A DNA stretch of 9,871 nt from a bacterium (GCA_021160845.1 JAGHBT010000132.1:1-9871), one strand, 5' to 3'; positions 1-6,348 are shown, numbered from the stretch's first letter. The notes: a model not told the origin generated them from the sequence alone. A program made the numbers and translations.

Positions 1-298
1 AAACAGGTTTTTCAAAATTAACTAATTCTATATCGGCAAGTTTAACGGAAAAAACCCGCTCTCCCTGTGGAATTAATATACTTACGATCCGATACGGTAT
101 CGATGGATAATCGAGGAATTTTGTTGTTTCAAAACCCTCTACCTTCACAAATTCCCTGCCGGGCTCAGATTCTGAGAAACTAACCTTTGCCCTGTCCATT
201 GAGAAATCCCACGTTACAGTTGAAGTAAAAGCAGCTCCAGATGATATTAACAACGTCACTACTACGACACTCAGCACACACAAAACAAATCCACGCAT
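1..298 (-). CDS. N-terminal part of a secreted gingipain-like (peptidase C25 family) protein, truncated by the window edge
   Basis: An open frame of 99 codons runs off the left edge of the window. The chosen start is the ATG at 298. A perfect AGGAGG lies six bases upstream (305-310), whereas the in-frame ATG at 304 directly abuts that Shine-Dalgarno and cannot use it. The protein opens with a signal peptide: MRGF, a hydrophobic stretch to about residue 18, then SSGAA. The following segment has the layout of a C25/gingipain propeptide: a 'VKVEGFETTKFLDYPSIPY' stretch, then 'RIVSILIPQGERVFSVKLAD'. This is the usual pattern of 'G-x-P-x-(I/L)P' followed by 'lP.g...v.v' strands. The catalytic His/Cys domain would lie outside the window, so the protease assignment rests on the propeptide alone. 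Family knowledge: such proteins are exported, self-processing cysteine proteases. It has its own promoter (483-511) and is transcribed away from the epimerase gene. Confidence 0.6.
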   Translation of the reverse strand, partial: MRGFVLCVLSVVVVTLLISSGAAFTSTVTWDFSMDRAKVSFSESEPGREFVKVEGFETTKFLDYPSIPYRIVSILIPQGERVFSVKLADIELVNFEKPV

Positions 299-323
299 CT
301 TCATCCTCCTTATTGCTAGATAC

Positions 324-337
324 AAATCCCGGGATTT
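324..337. repeat. 14-bp perfect palindrome in the C25-gene leader
   Basis: AAATCCCGGGATTT is a perfect 14-base palindrome lying 13 bases upstream of the Shine-Dalgarno (305-310) of the minus-strand secreted-protease gene. It falls in the transcribed leader if the promoter at 483-511 is used. It could be a DNA operator or a short hairpin that influences ribosome access. Nothing else in the window repeats it. Confidence 0.5.
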
Positions 338-482
338 TCTCTTCTTAATTGCTTCTTTTTTACAATCATTTTGTCTACGATAAGACGTTAGCGGTTTGGC
401 CCTATGATGCAACTCCTTCAAGAATTCAACTCTCTACAGCTGTAAGCACACAAGCGCACAAGAAAGAAAAGCAGTTAGAGCT

Positions 483-511
483 ATTGTACACTATTTCTAG
501 GGTTCTGTCAA
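483..511 (-). promoter_or_regulatory. Sigma70-type promoter for the C25-like gene
   Basis: On the minus strand TTGACA (511-506) is separated by exactly 17 bases from TACAAT (488-483). This is a perfect -35 and a 5/6 -10 at optimal spacing, the best promoter in the window. Transcription would start near 476 and leave a leader of roughly 178 nt before the ATG at 298. A 10-bp palindrome, GTCTGCAGAC (512-521), abuts the -35 on its upstream side, and another, TACAGCTGTA (435-444), lies in the leader. Either could be a regulator site. Confidence 0.75.
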
Positions 512-582
512 GTCTGCAGACACTTTAGACGCCTTTCGCTAAACAATGGTATAAATTAATGTTCCCAATATTTTTTTGTTTC

Positions 583-613
583 TTGTCAATTTGATACATC
601 TCTATTTTATAAT
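583..613 (+). promoter_or_regulatory. Probable promoter of the epimerase gene
   Basis: TTGTCA (583-588) and TATAAT (608-613) are separated by 19 bases. The hexamers are 5/6 and 6/6 matches, but the spacer is longer than ideal. The start point would be near 620, inside the left arm of the inverted repeat at 613-671, so the leader would begin as a stem-loop. A second perfect TATAAT at 689-694 has only a weak upstream element (TGAAGA, 665-670) and may be an alternative start. Confidence 0.5.
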
Positions 614-671
614 TCTGCAGGGAAAGTTATTCCGCAAATCATGATAAAAAGGGCAATAACTTCCTGAAGAA
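613..671. repeat. Imperfect inverted repeat (leader stem-loop) upstream of the epimerase gene
   Basis: The left arm at 613-631 reads TTCTGCAGGGAAAGTTATT and the right arm at 655-671 reads AATAACTTCCTGAAGAA. Sixteen of the 17 right-arm bases pair with the left arm, with one mismatch and a two-base bulge, around a 23-base loop. No U-run follows on either strand, so it does not look like an intrinsic terminator. It overlaps the -10 end and the likely transcription start of the promoter at 583-613. It could therefore be a regulator-binding site, an RNA-stabilising 5' hairpin, or the remnant of a small mobile repeat. Confidence 0.65.
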
Positions 672-810
672 AATAAAATTAAAGTATTTATAATAGCTTC
701 CGATTTGATAAACGCAACAGGTAATGAGCCACAATCCACACAGTTAAAAATAAAAAATTGTAACGACAAAAAGCCACGTTTTATTTTGATTAACCGCGGA
801 TGGAGAAAAA

Positions 811-1920
811 ATGAGTTACAACAAAATTGAATCTATAGAAAAGAGGTTTAAAAAATCCACTTCTCTGCTTGATTACAGTAAGAACCCAAGTTCCCCTGAT
901 AAAGTGCTCATCATAGGAGGAGCCGGATTTCTTGGATCTGTTTTAACCAAATTACTGGTTGAAGAAGGACATAACGTCACAGTATTGGATAAATTTATCT
1001 ACGAAAAGGATTCCTTAAGCCGCATTAAAGACAAAATCAACTTAACAATAAAGAAAGGCGACATTAGGGATATTGATTTACTGAAAAAACTTATGATAAA
1101 CAAAGACACTGTGATAAATCTTGCCGCGATAGTAGGAGAGCAAGCTTGTCGGATAGATCGTAAAAATACAATTGAAATTAACACAACCGCTGTGGAAAAT
1201 GTTGTGAGAATAGCAAACGAAGCGGGCGTAAAAAGGATTCTCCATACATCATCTTACATTGTATACGGAAATAATGACGGCGGGTTACTTGACGAAAACG
1301 CTCCTCTTTTACCCGTCTCACTACACGCGGAAAGTAAAATTAAAAGTGAAGAAATCTTGAGAAAAGCAATGGCGAAAAACGTAGGATCAGCTGTTTGTAT
1401 ATTCAGGCTCTCATCACTTTTCGGATATTCACACCGACCCAGATTCGATCTCGCGGTAAATAATCTGATAGGAAACGCATGGAACAAAGGATCCATGACA
1501 ATATTTGGACCAGATCGACGGATACCCCTACTTCACGTAAGCGACGCGGCCAGAGCAATTAAAATAGCAATGGGATTACCTCCAGAGAAAATCGCCGGAA
1601 AGGTATTTAACACCGGCGGAAATGAATTAAATTTGAAAAATATATCAATAGGGAACCTGATCAAAAAATATTTGCCCTCAACACTCATTAATATAGAAGA
1701 GGCACAAAAAGAACCGGATTACCGCCTGGATTTTACCAATATCAGAAAAGAACTTGTGTTTACCCCCCGACACAGTGTTACAACGGGTATTCTCGAATTA
1801 ATACAAGCACTTGAAAGCAACAAAATAATCAGCACGAAGAATCCAATATACTCAAATTATAAATGGTTACACAATAACCCGGAACTTTTAAAACAGGGCA
1901 TTGCCGAATTTGCTCTTTGA
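811..1920 (+). CDS. NAD-dependent epimerase/dehydratase, extended SDR family, with catalytic Tyr replaced by His
   Basis: This 369-residue cytoplasmic extended short-chain dehydrogenase/reductase belongs to the group that epimerises or dehydrates nucleotide sugars. After a 30-residue N-terminal extension comes the Rossmann core, with the dinucleotide loop GGAGFLG (36-42) and an acidic residue at the end of beta-2 (D60), which favours NAD over NADP. GDIRD (83-87), NLAAIVG (103-109) and the active-site SSY strand (147-149) follow. The segment 'LFGYSHRPRFDLAVN' (203-217) is typical of sugar-nucleotide epimerases. The usual 'SLYAETK' (YxxxK) site reads SLHAESK (170-176): the general acid/base Tyr is His172 while Lys176 is kept. 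The DNA (CTA CAC GCG GAA AGT AAA) shows no frameshift. GGAG at 802-805 fits the ATG at 811. The gene stands alone on its strand, so its substrate cannot be deduced from neighbours. Confidence 0.9.
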   Translation: MSYNKIESIEKRFKKSTSLLDYSKNPSSPDKVLIIGGAGFLGSVLTKLLVEEGHNVTVLDKFIYEKDSLSRIKDKINLTIKKGDIRDIDLLKKLMINKDTVINLAAIVGEQACRIDRKNTIEINTTAVENVVRIANEAGVKRILHTSSYIVYGNNDGGLLDENAPLLPVSLHAESKIKSEEILRKAMAKNVGSAVCIFRLSSLFGYSHRPRFDLAVNNLIGNAWNKGSMTIFGPDRRIPLLHVSDAARAIKIAMGLPPEKIAGKVFNTGGNELNLKNISIGNLIKKYLPSTLINIEEAQKEPDYRLDFTNIRKELVFTPRHSVTTGILELIQALESNKIISTKNPIYSNYKWLHNNPELLKQGIAEFAL

Positions 1921-1942
1921 TTTGATCGAGGAAGGAAAATGC

Positions 1943-2020
1943 CGGAAGTATATCACCGTCAAGCATTTCTAAATTTAACCAGCCCACTCTTCCAATAGCC
2001 TTGACGGTGCTTTACTTCCG
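1943..2020. repeat. Long interrupted inverted repeat between convergent genes, possible bidirectional terminator
   Basis: CGGAAGTA (1943-1950) pairs with TACTTCCG (2013-2020). Inside it, CACCGTCAAG (1954-1963) pairs with CTTGACGGTG (2000-2009). The two perfect stems of 8 and 10 bp are separated by a symmetrical 3x3 internal loop, and the apical loop is 36 bases. It fills the gap between the stop codons of the epimerase (plus) and the metalloprotease (minus), where both transcripts must end. On the minus strand a short T-rich stretch (GGCATTTTCC) follows; on the plus strand there is none. The large loop makes it a poor classical terminator, so an RNA-end-protecting structure or a MITE/REP-like element are alternatives. 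Confidence 0.7.
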
Positions 2021-2073
2021 AAACGCCTGCGCCAATTTGCGTCAATTAAAGATTCCGCCTGACATAATAACTC

Positions 2074-3924
2074 TTAATTCCTTGTTATACCTTCGGAGTC
2101 AAAAATAGCTGGCAGATTATAAATTATTCTAACAAGATTTGACTCATCCGTTGAAACATGATCAACTTTGGGAAAAATACCTCCAATCATAATATGCCCT
2201 TCATCAAGACTATGGTCGAGCCCTATAATGTGGCCAAACTCATGTGTGTATATCACATGTGTATGCCCGGTAATAGGCGGTGTTGAAATTAAAGTAGAGA
2301 TAAACAAAATTTTTCTTTTGGGAGTCTGATCTTCATTAAACATCGCGGTTGCAACATGATGGGCAACAGTATGAAAATCATCCTGCACAGTAGTAGAATC
2401 GTAAAAGATTTCCACATCAGCTTCCGCGACATTCTCTATGGTTCGAAAAAGGTCAAACCCCGTCACACTCTCCCATTCCAGCATGGCCTCCTCCGCTGCG
2501 GCTTGCAAATCAACGCCATCGCAAACAACTGGAGGATTAAACACTGTGATCGGCCAGTGATTCCAACCCCTGTAAACAGTACCTTCATATATTCCTGTTG
2601 TTTTGGTCATTTGTTTAAAAAAATCAAGAAAATCAGAATACCGGCCATCCCGGGCATCAATTAACGAAAAGACCGGAACCATACATAAATCAACAGTTAA
2701 ATTCTCACTAAGTACCCCAAAGTAATAACTATAATCATAATAATCGCCATGGAATAGACTATTAAATTCACTCCTGAACGCGAGAGACATTGATTGCAAA
2801 GTAAGATTCTCAAGTTTATATAATCCCCCTGCTAAAGAAGTATCAACAACACCATTGGATAATACTACAGCACCCTCAAGCCCCTCGCCACTACCCGCGT
2901 CTATGACCTTCCCGTAAATATCAAAACCCCTAATTCTAAGATGGGGGGAACTGCTGAGCCGAGACAGATTCCCAAATTCATCATAAGCCCTTAAACTGAC
3001 ATAAACCATTTCTCCCGGATGGAGAGAACCCAACATCATTGAATCTCTTATACCCGCAGCCAAAGGAACCGGCACGGGTGAATGGCTATTGGCATCGTTC
3101 CAGTTTGATTCGGAAATAATCCGAACGGTTGAAGTCCTTACAAGATATCCCGCGGCATAGCCATCAGAACCATCATCCCCCGGAGTGGTCCAATCAAGAT
3201 GAACACTACCAATCTCACTGCCGGGGCGTCCCGTCAAATCAAATATTCCATCCGGAGCGATAGTATCAGGATCTCCACTAACTGTAATATTCCACCCTAT
3301 TGTATCGCCATACTCTCCGTCCCAGACAACACCTTCCAAATTATAACAACCATTTTCCAAAAACCTGTAGCTCAGACACGGATTTTTTGAGAGGGGCTTA
3401 ATTGTCCAACCACCAATTTTATATCCGTAAACCAGATTCTCAGGATGATCATCTTCAACTTTAAGACTGAAATCAACAAGCGTCCCCACTACAAACTGAA
3501 CTACCTTACTTCCTGGTACCCAGTTGATAATATCAGGAGGATCATTTAGTCTTTCTCTAACTCTAATAAACCAGTCGTGTTTTGAAAAGCTATGGGAATC
3601 GTAAGCCCTTCCCTGTACATTGTAGATACCGCTTACATACGCGTGAAAAACTGCGGAATCAGAATCAGACAGAACAGAATCAATATCACCGGCAGAATTA
3701 GTTATCACAAAGCTGTACCTGATTGGGTCATTTTCCCCATCAACAGCTTCAATTCTGAGGGTAACCGAATCAGAGGGAATTATCAAAGTAGCCATCATCC
3801 ATTCCGGACGGTAAGAAACAATTTGTGGCTTTTGATTGGGAACTAACGGATCATCTGTAAAAATGCAAGAATAACCCAACACAGAGGAAAAGAGCAACAG
3901 CGTTATCAATCCAGCTTTCCGCAT
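2074..3924 (-). CDS. Lipoprotein with Ig-like, FN3 and carboxypeptidase-regulatory-like domains and a C-terminal matrixin-like metzincin protease
   Basis: This 616-residue exported protein starts with a lipoprotein-type signal (charged MRK, a hydrophobic core, Cys20). The sequence before the Cys, LGYS, deviates from the strict lipobox. Two beta-sandwich, PKD/cadherin-like modules (about 31-122 and 128-216) come first. A fibronectin type III domain follows (about 222-331, 'VHLDWTTPGDDG' to 'VSLRAYDEFGN'). Next is a CarboxypepD_reg-like domain (about 333-412, 'DIYGKVIDAGSGEGLEGA'). The C-terminal domain has the zinc motif HEFGHIIGLDH (561-571; zinc ligands His561, His565 and His571, base Glu562) and a downstream Met579 in the right place for the Met-turn. 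'AAEEAMLEWESVTG' (475-488) resembles the matrixin substrate-side helix. No cysteine-switch prodomain is evident. The ATG at 3924 follows GAGGG by nine bases. It likely degrades protein at the cell surface, and its own promoter is at 3964-3991. Confidence 0.85.
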   Translation of the reverse strand: MRKAGLITLLLFSSVLGYSCIFTDDPLVPNQKPQIVSYRPEWMMATLIIPSDSVTLRIEAVDGENDPIRYSFVITNSAGDIDSVLSDSDSAVFHAYVSGIYNVQGRAYDSHSFSKHDWFIRVRERLNDPPDIINWVPGSKVVQFVVGTLVDFSLKVEDDHPENLVYGYKIGGWTIKPLSKNPCLSYRFLENGCYNLEGVVWDGEYGDTIGWNITVSGDPDTIAPDGIFDLTGRPGSEIGSVHLDWTTPGDDGSDGYAAGYLVRTSTVRIISESNWNDANSHSPVPVPLAAGIRDSMMLGSLHPGEMVYVSLRAYDEFGNLSRLSSSPHLRIRGFDIYGKVIDAGSGEGLEGAVVLSNGVVDTSLAGGLYKLENLTLQSMSLAFRSEFNSLFHGDYYDYSYYFGVLSENLTVDLCMVPVFSLIDARDGRYSDFLDFFKQMTKTTGIYEGTVYRGWNHWPITVFNPPVVCDGVDLQAAAEEAMLEWESVTGFDLFRTIENVAEADVEIFYDSTTVQDDFHTVAHHVATAMFNEDQTPKRKILFISTLISTPPITGHTHVIYTHEFGHIIGLDHSLDEGHIMIGGIFPKVDHVSTDESNLVRIIYNLPAIFDSEGITRN

Positions 3925-3963
3925 ACTTCAACGCCCTCTTTAAAAGAAGGGGAGTCTCTTAGA

Positions 3964-3991
3964 AGTATAGCACTATTTTCAACAATTTCAA
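3964..3991 (-). promoter_or_regulatory. Promoter of the metalloprotease lipoprotein gene
   Basis: On the minus strand TTGAAA (3991-3986) and TATACT (3969-3964) are separated by 16 bases, matching 4/6 and 5/6 of consensus. The start would be near 3957, giving a short leader. AATTTC (3984-3989) and GAAATT (3995-4000) form a six-base inverted repeat over the -35 that could be an operator. In the leader, CCCTTCTTTTAAAGAGGG can fold weakly on itself and would cover the Shine-Dalgarno GAGGG. Confidence 0.5.
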
Positions 3992-4050
3992 ATAGAAATT
4001 TTCAATATGTTTAAATGTCTATTTTTATTACTCCTTCCATCTTGCTATTT

Positions 4051-4374
4051 TTAAACTTCTGATAGGGAATCCAGGTAATGCTTTAGAGAAAGATCAAGAC
4101 CCCGCACAAATCCTCCTCTGTCTAACACCCTTACATCAATAGAAGGATTTTCTCCTATTGAAACAAGAAAAAGCTCACTATAGGGCGACACTTTCAGCAA
4201 AATACCATCTCCCGAATAAAAAGTGATCTCAAAACGAGTAAACTCTTTTGATAATTGATTAGAAAATTGCATAATTTCACTACAAAAATTACTAAATAGG
4301 GACCGGACAGCCTTCTTCATAATAAGTCTTCCTAACACAGCTATGCTACTATTTATATTATTATCGGACGACAT
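4051..4374 (-). CDS. 107-residue protein of unknown family, third gene of the ParA/glycogen-binding operon
   Basis: I do not recognise this protein. The chosen start is the ATG at 4374. It lies 14 bases inside the end of the upstream gene (the stop of that gene is at 4361), with GGAAGGG 11 bases upstream. The frame stays open further upstream (to 4470), but that extension would overlap the preceding gene by 110 bases and reads as an unstructured, Cys/Pro/Arg-rich shadow. The protein is soluble, with no signal peptide or membrane segment. Residues about 10-44 look helical. Residues about 46-92 look like beta strands ('FEITFYSGDG', 'LLKVSPYSELFLVSIGE', 'SIDVRVLDRGGFV'), and a final helix covers about 93-105. 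This alpha-beta-alpha order is loosely reminiscent of small Roadblock/LC7-type proteins, which is a guess. The overlap implies translational coupling, so it probably acts in a fixed ratio with the two ATPase-like proteins, perhaps as an adaptor. Confidence 0.65.
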   Translation of the reverse strand: MSSDNNINSSIAVLGRLIMKKAVRSLFSNFCSEIMQFSNQLSKEFTRFEITFYSGDGILLKVSPYSELFLVSIGENPSIDVRVLDRGGFVRGLDLSLKHYLDSLSEV

Positions 4375-5155
4375 CCTTTTGTTTTCCCTTCCATCTACTG
4401 CCAATTTTCTGCAACAGCGTATTGGTAAACCCGGAGAAAAAAGGACCGGAAGGAGGCAAACGCCTTCCAAATGAAATATCCATTCCTGCTAAAATATTCA
4501 ATTTCTTAGCATCTATCCGGCCGGCCAACTCGTCTAAAACTTCTCCGCCGGTAAAAACGGTGGCTTCAGGCGCGAACTCAACTATCGAATCGAACAAACC
4601 CACATTTTGAAGTTGATCACCTGAATTTATAATTATTATAACATCTGGAACTAATCTTTCATTCCCATAATTCAGGGAGTAAAATGCAGATATCCGTAAA
4701 AGCTCTTCCCAATAATCCGTTTGGTCTCCCTGTAGAAAATCGAAGGCTTCAATTATTATATGAGTCTCAGTATTTCGAGCAAAATTCTCTTCAAATGGTT
4801 CAAACAATGACGGGGTACGAGCATATATAAAACGCAACGAATCGGAAAGACTCCTTTTCAACAATTTCTTTTTATCAAGTGCCGGCAACAAATATTCTTC
4901 CGGCTCAAACGTAAAGTAATATCCAGCATTCGGTAACCCTCTGCCACTTTCAACAAGAGTCACATTTATATTCTTGCTAGCAATACAAACTGATAAGCCA
5001 CTTGCTAAAAAAGCTCTCATTGGGGAATTGCCGGTTACCATAATCCAGACAAGGGATTCAGAGACCACACACTCTCTCGAATTCTTCTCGTCTTCTACCG
5101 ACAGAAAAAGACGCGCAAATTGTTTCAGCCCTGTGGATGATTCTCCTGGAGACAT
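4361..5155 (-). CDS. ParA/MinD-like degenerate ATPase (pseudo-ATPase) partner
   Basis: This 264-residue soluble protein is encoded four bases after the stop of the glycogen-binding ParA gene. The chosen start is the ATG at 5155. An in-frame TTG at 5167 would give four more residues, but neither has a clear Shine-Dalgarno, so reinitiation or coupling from the upstream gene is likely. Residues 36-70 follow the layout of a ParA/MinD N-terminus: a strand 'LVWIMVTG', a loop, the helix 'FLASGLSVCIASKNIN', then the strand 'VTLVESG'. The loop that should read KGGxGKT instead reads GNSPMRA (42-48), lacking both signature and P-loop lysines. The Walker A' aspartate is also replaced (VES). Later strands, 'HIIIEAFDF' (132-140) and 'DVIIIINSGD' (171-180), keep the alternating core. 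The family call is by pattern and position. It probably cannot hydrolyse ATP and may dimerise with, or regulate, the ParA protein. Confidence 0.7.
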   Translation of the reverse strand: MSPGESSTGLKQFARLFLSVEDEKNSRECVVSESLVWIMVTGNSPMRAFLASGLSVCIASKNINVTLVESGRGLPNAGYYFTFEPEEYLLPALDKKKLLKRSLSDSLRFIYARTPSLFEPFEENFARNTETHIIIEAFDFLQGDQTDYWEELLRISAFYSLNYGNERLVPDVIIIINSGDQLQNVGLFDSIVEFAPEATVFTGGEVLDELAGRIDAKKLNILAGMDISFGRRLPPSGPFFSGFTNTLLQKIGSRWKGKQKDVVR

Positions 5156-5159
5156 TATA

Positions 5160-6233
5160 TTAAACAATCAGTAAAGAGTTTTCCTGCCCAAATTCGTTCA
5201 CAACGGTATCGTTGTTCTTGGGATCCCTGATCCAGTTTCCATCTACAATAAACCTGTACTCATATTCTCCAGGCTCAAGGTGCAGGGTAACCTGCCATAA
5301 TCCATTATATGAATCTCTGGTCATACTGATTCCATTTCTGGACCAATTCGCAAATTCACCTGTCAAATAAACGCTTTCAGCACTGGGGGCGTCAATTGAA
5401 AATAGTATACCCTCCTCAACAACTCTGGGCCCGTGAAGCCTCTCCATCCAGTTTCTGATATTTTCCATATCCAAGATATTGCTTCTCCCTTCAACTTCTT
5501 CAGCAATCGCAAGAAATTCTTTATGTAAATGGTCAGCGTCAGACATTTCAAATATCGAAACGCCCATCAACGCCGATTCTTTATATCGTACTGAATGACT
5601 AACCATATTTTGCATCAATATCGATTCATGTTTTCTCTCAAGTTCATGTACAAAATCTCTGGCAAAATTTGTTCTCTTTTCAAGGTTATTAATCAAAATA
5701 TGCATGACAACAGTATGATCTATTTCACTTTCAAGAAGTTCAAGGGTTTCTCTAAGCCTGTTCAATCCATCCAATGAAAAATAGCTTGGTTCTACCGGTA
5801 TAATTACTTCGTTTGAGGCAATAAGGGCGTTGAATGTAAGAATCCCCACATTGGGTGGTGAATCAATTATAACAAAGTCATATATTCCATCCGATTTTGC
5901 CAACTTGGCTCCGAGATGATTTTCCCTGCCTTTTTTCCCGGATAGTTCTTGCTCCAAAGCGCTAAGTACTGGTGAAGAAGGTACAATATGAAAATTTTCA
6001 GACAACTCACAAACTGCATCAGATAGTTTTAGCCTGGGTTCTATCAGTAAATCATATGTAGTATGAGAAATCATCTCACTCGGAATATTTAACCCCAATG
6101 AAGCATGCGCCTGCGGGTCCATGTCAATCAAAAGTATTTTCTTTCCCAGCTTCCCGAGAGCAGCGGCCAGGTTTATCGCTACAGTCGTTTTGCCACACCC
6201 ACCCTTTTGATTAACAACCGATATAATTCGCAT
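5160..6233 (-). CDS. ParA/Soj-family ATPase fused to a C-terminal AMPK-beta-type glycogen-binding domain (CBM48)
   Basis: This 357-residue cytoplasmic protein has two parts. Residues 1-250 are a complete ParA/Soj ATPase. The deviant Walker A is KGGCGKTT (10-17), with signature Lys10 and P-loop Lys15. Walker A' is IDMDPQAH, Walker B is VIIDSPPNVG (121-130, Asp124), and the C-terminal segment 'SVRYKESALMGVSI' (214-227) matches the 'VR..EA...G' element near the DNA-binding face of Soj. Residues about 274-357 are an E-set carbohydrate-binding module like that of AMPK-beta: 'VYLTGEFANWS', 'EYEYRFIVDGNWIRDP' and a 'QENSLLIV' end. Residues matching the AMPK-beta glycan contacts are present: Trp297, Arg327 (Lys in AMPK), Trp334 and Asn352. 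An AGGAGG lies 10 bases before the ATG at 6233. It heads the operon, and no parB or parS is seen. It probably positions a carbohydrate-rich cargo rather than a chromosome. Confidence 0.92.
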   Translation of the reverse strand: MRIISVVNQKGGCGKTTVAINLAAALGKLGKKILLIDMDPQAHASLGLNIPSEMISHTTYDLLIEPRLKLSDAVCELSENFHIVPSSPVLSALEQELSGKKGRENHLGAKLAKSDGIYDFVIIDSPPNVGILTFNALIASNEVIIPVEPSYFSLDGLNRLRETLELLESEIDHTVVMHILINNLEKRTNFARDFVHELERKHESILMQNMVSHSVRYKESALMGVSIFEMSDADHLHKEFLAIAEEVEGRSNILDMENIRNWMERLHGPRVVEEGILFSIDAPSAESVYLTGEFANWSRNGISMTRDSYNGLWQVTLHLEPGEYEYRFIVDGNWIRDPKNNDTVVNEFGQENSLLIV

Positions 6234-6288
6234 ACCAGATCATCCTCCTAACCTTCCCGAAAAAGCCGGAAAACAGAGTATATATGGC

Positions 6289-6321
6289 AAAAAAATAGGC
6301 TAAACCACCCTCGGTCCAACC
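6289..6321 (-). terminator. Intrinsic terminator or attenuator inside the operon leader
   Basis: In RNA sense, GGUUGGACC (6321-6313) pairs with GGUUUAGCC (6306-6298) over a six-base loop. It makes nine continuous pairs, three of them G-U. It is followed at once by UA and seven uridines (6295-6289). It lies about 110 nt after the operon start point and 55 nt before the ParA start codon, so it can only stop transcription of the operon or define a short leader RNA. The G-U pairs make it moderate in strength, as expected of a regulated terminator. Confidence 0.55.
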
Positions 6322-6348
6322 CTAAATAAGTTCTTTTTATATTAACAA

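Larger units (their letters stand above)
299..810. other. 512-base spacer between divergent genes, no gene seen
   Basis: This AT-rich region carries signals for both divergent genes but no convincing reading frame. It holds the minus-strand promoter and leader of the C25-like gene, three short palindromes (324-337, 435-444, 512-521), the probable epimerase promoter, the inverted repeat at 613-671 and a second TATAAT (689-694). The stretch 695-800 shows nothing recognisable. Confidence 0.6.

Noticed and set aside
2356..2664. Plus-strand reading frame of 102 codons opposite the metalloprotease gene
   Set aside because: It lies opposite the catalytic domain and its approach, whose zinc motif fixes the coding strand. 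Its product has no recognisable features.
4375..4470. Extension of the 107-residue protein by 32 residues to an upstream ATG
   Set aside because: It would overlap the preceding gene by 110 bases. The added residues look like a shadow of that gene, and the internal ATG at 4374 gives the usual short operon overlap.
5156..5167. TTG start at 5167 for the pseudo-ATPase
   Set aside because: It has no Shine-Dalgarno at proper distance, and an ATG follows four codons later. I cannot exclude it, since coupling to the ParA stop would serve either.
5160..6233. Ordinary chromosome-partition parA locus
   Set aside because: No parB gene or parS-like site is in the window, the neighbours are a pseudo-ATPase and a small unknown protein, and the C-terminal glycogen-binding domain is not part of standard ParA.
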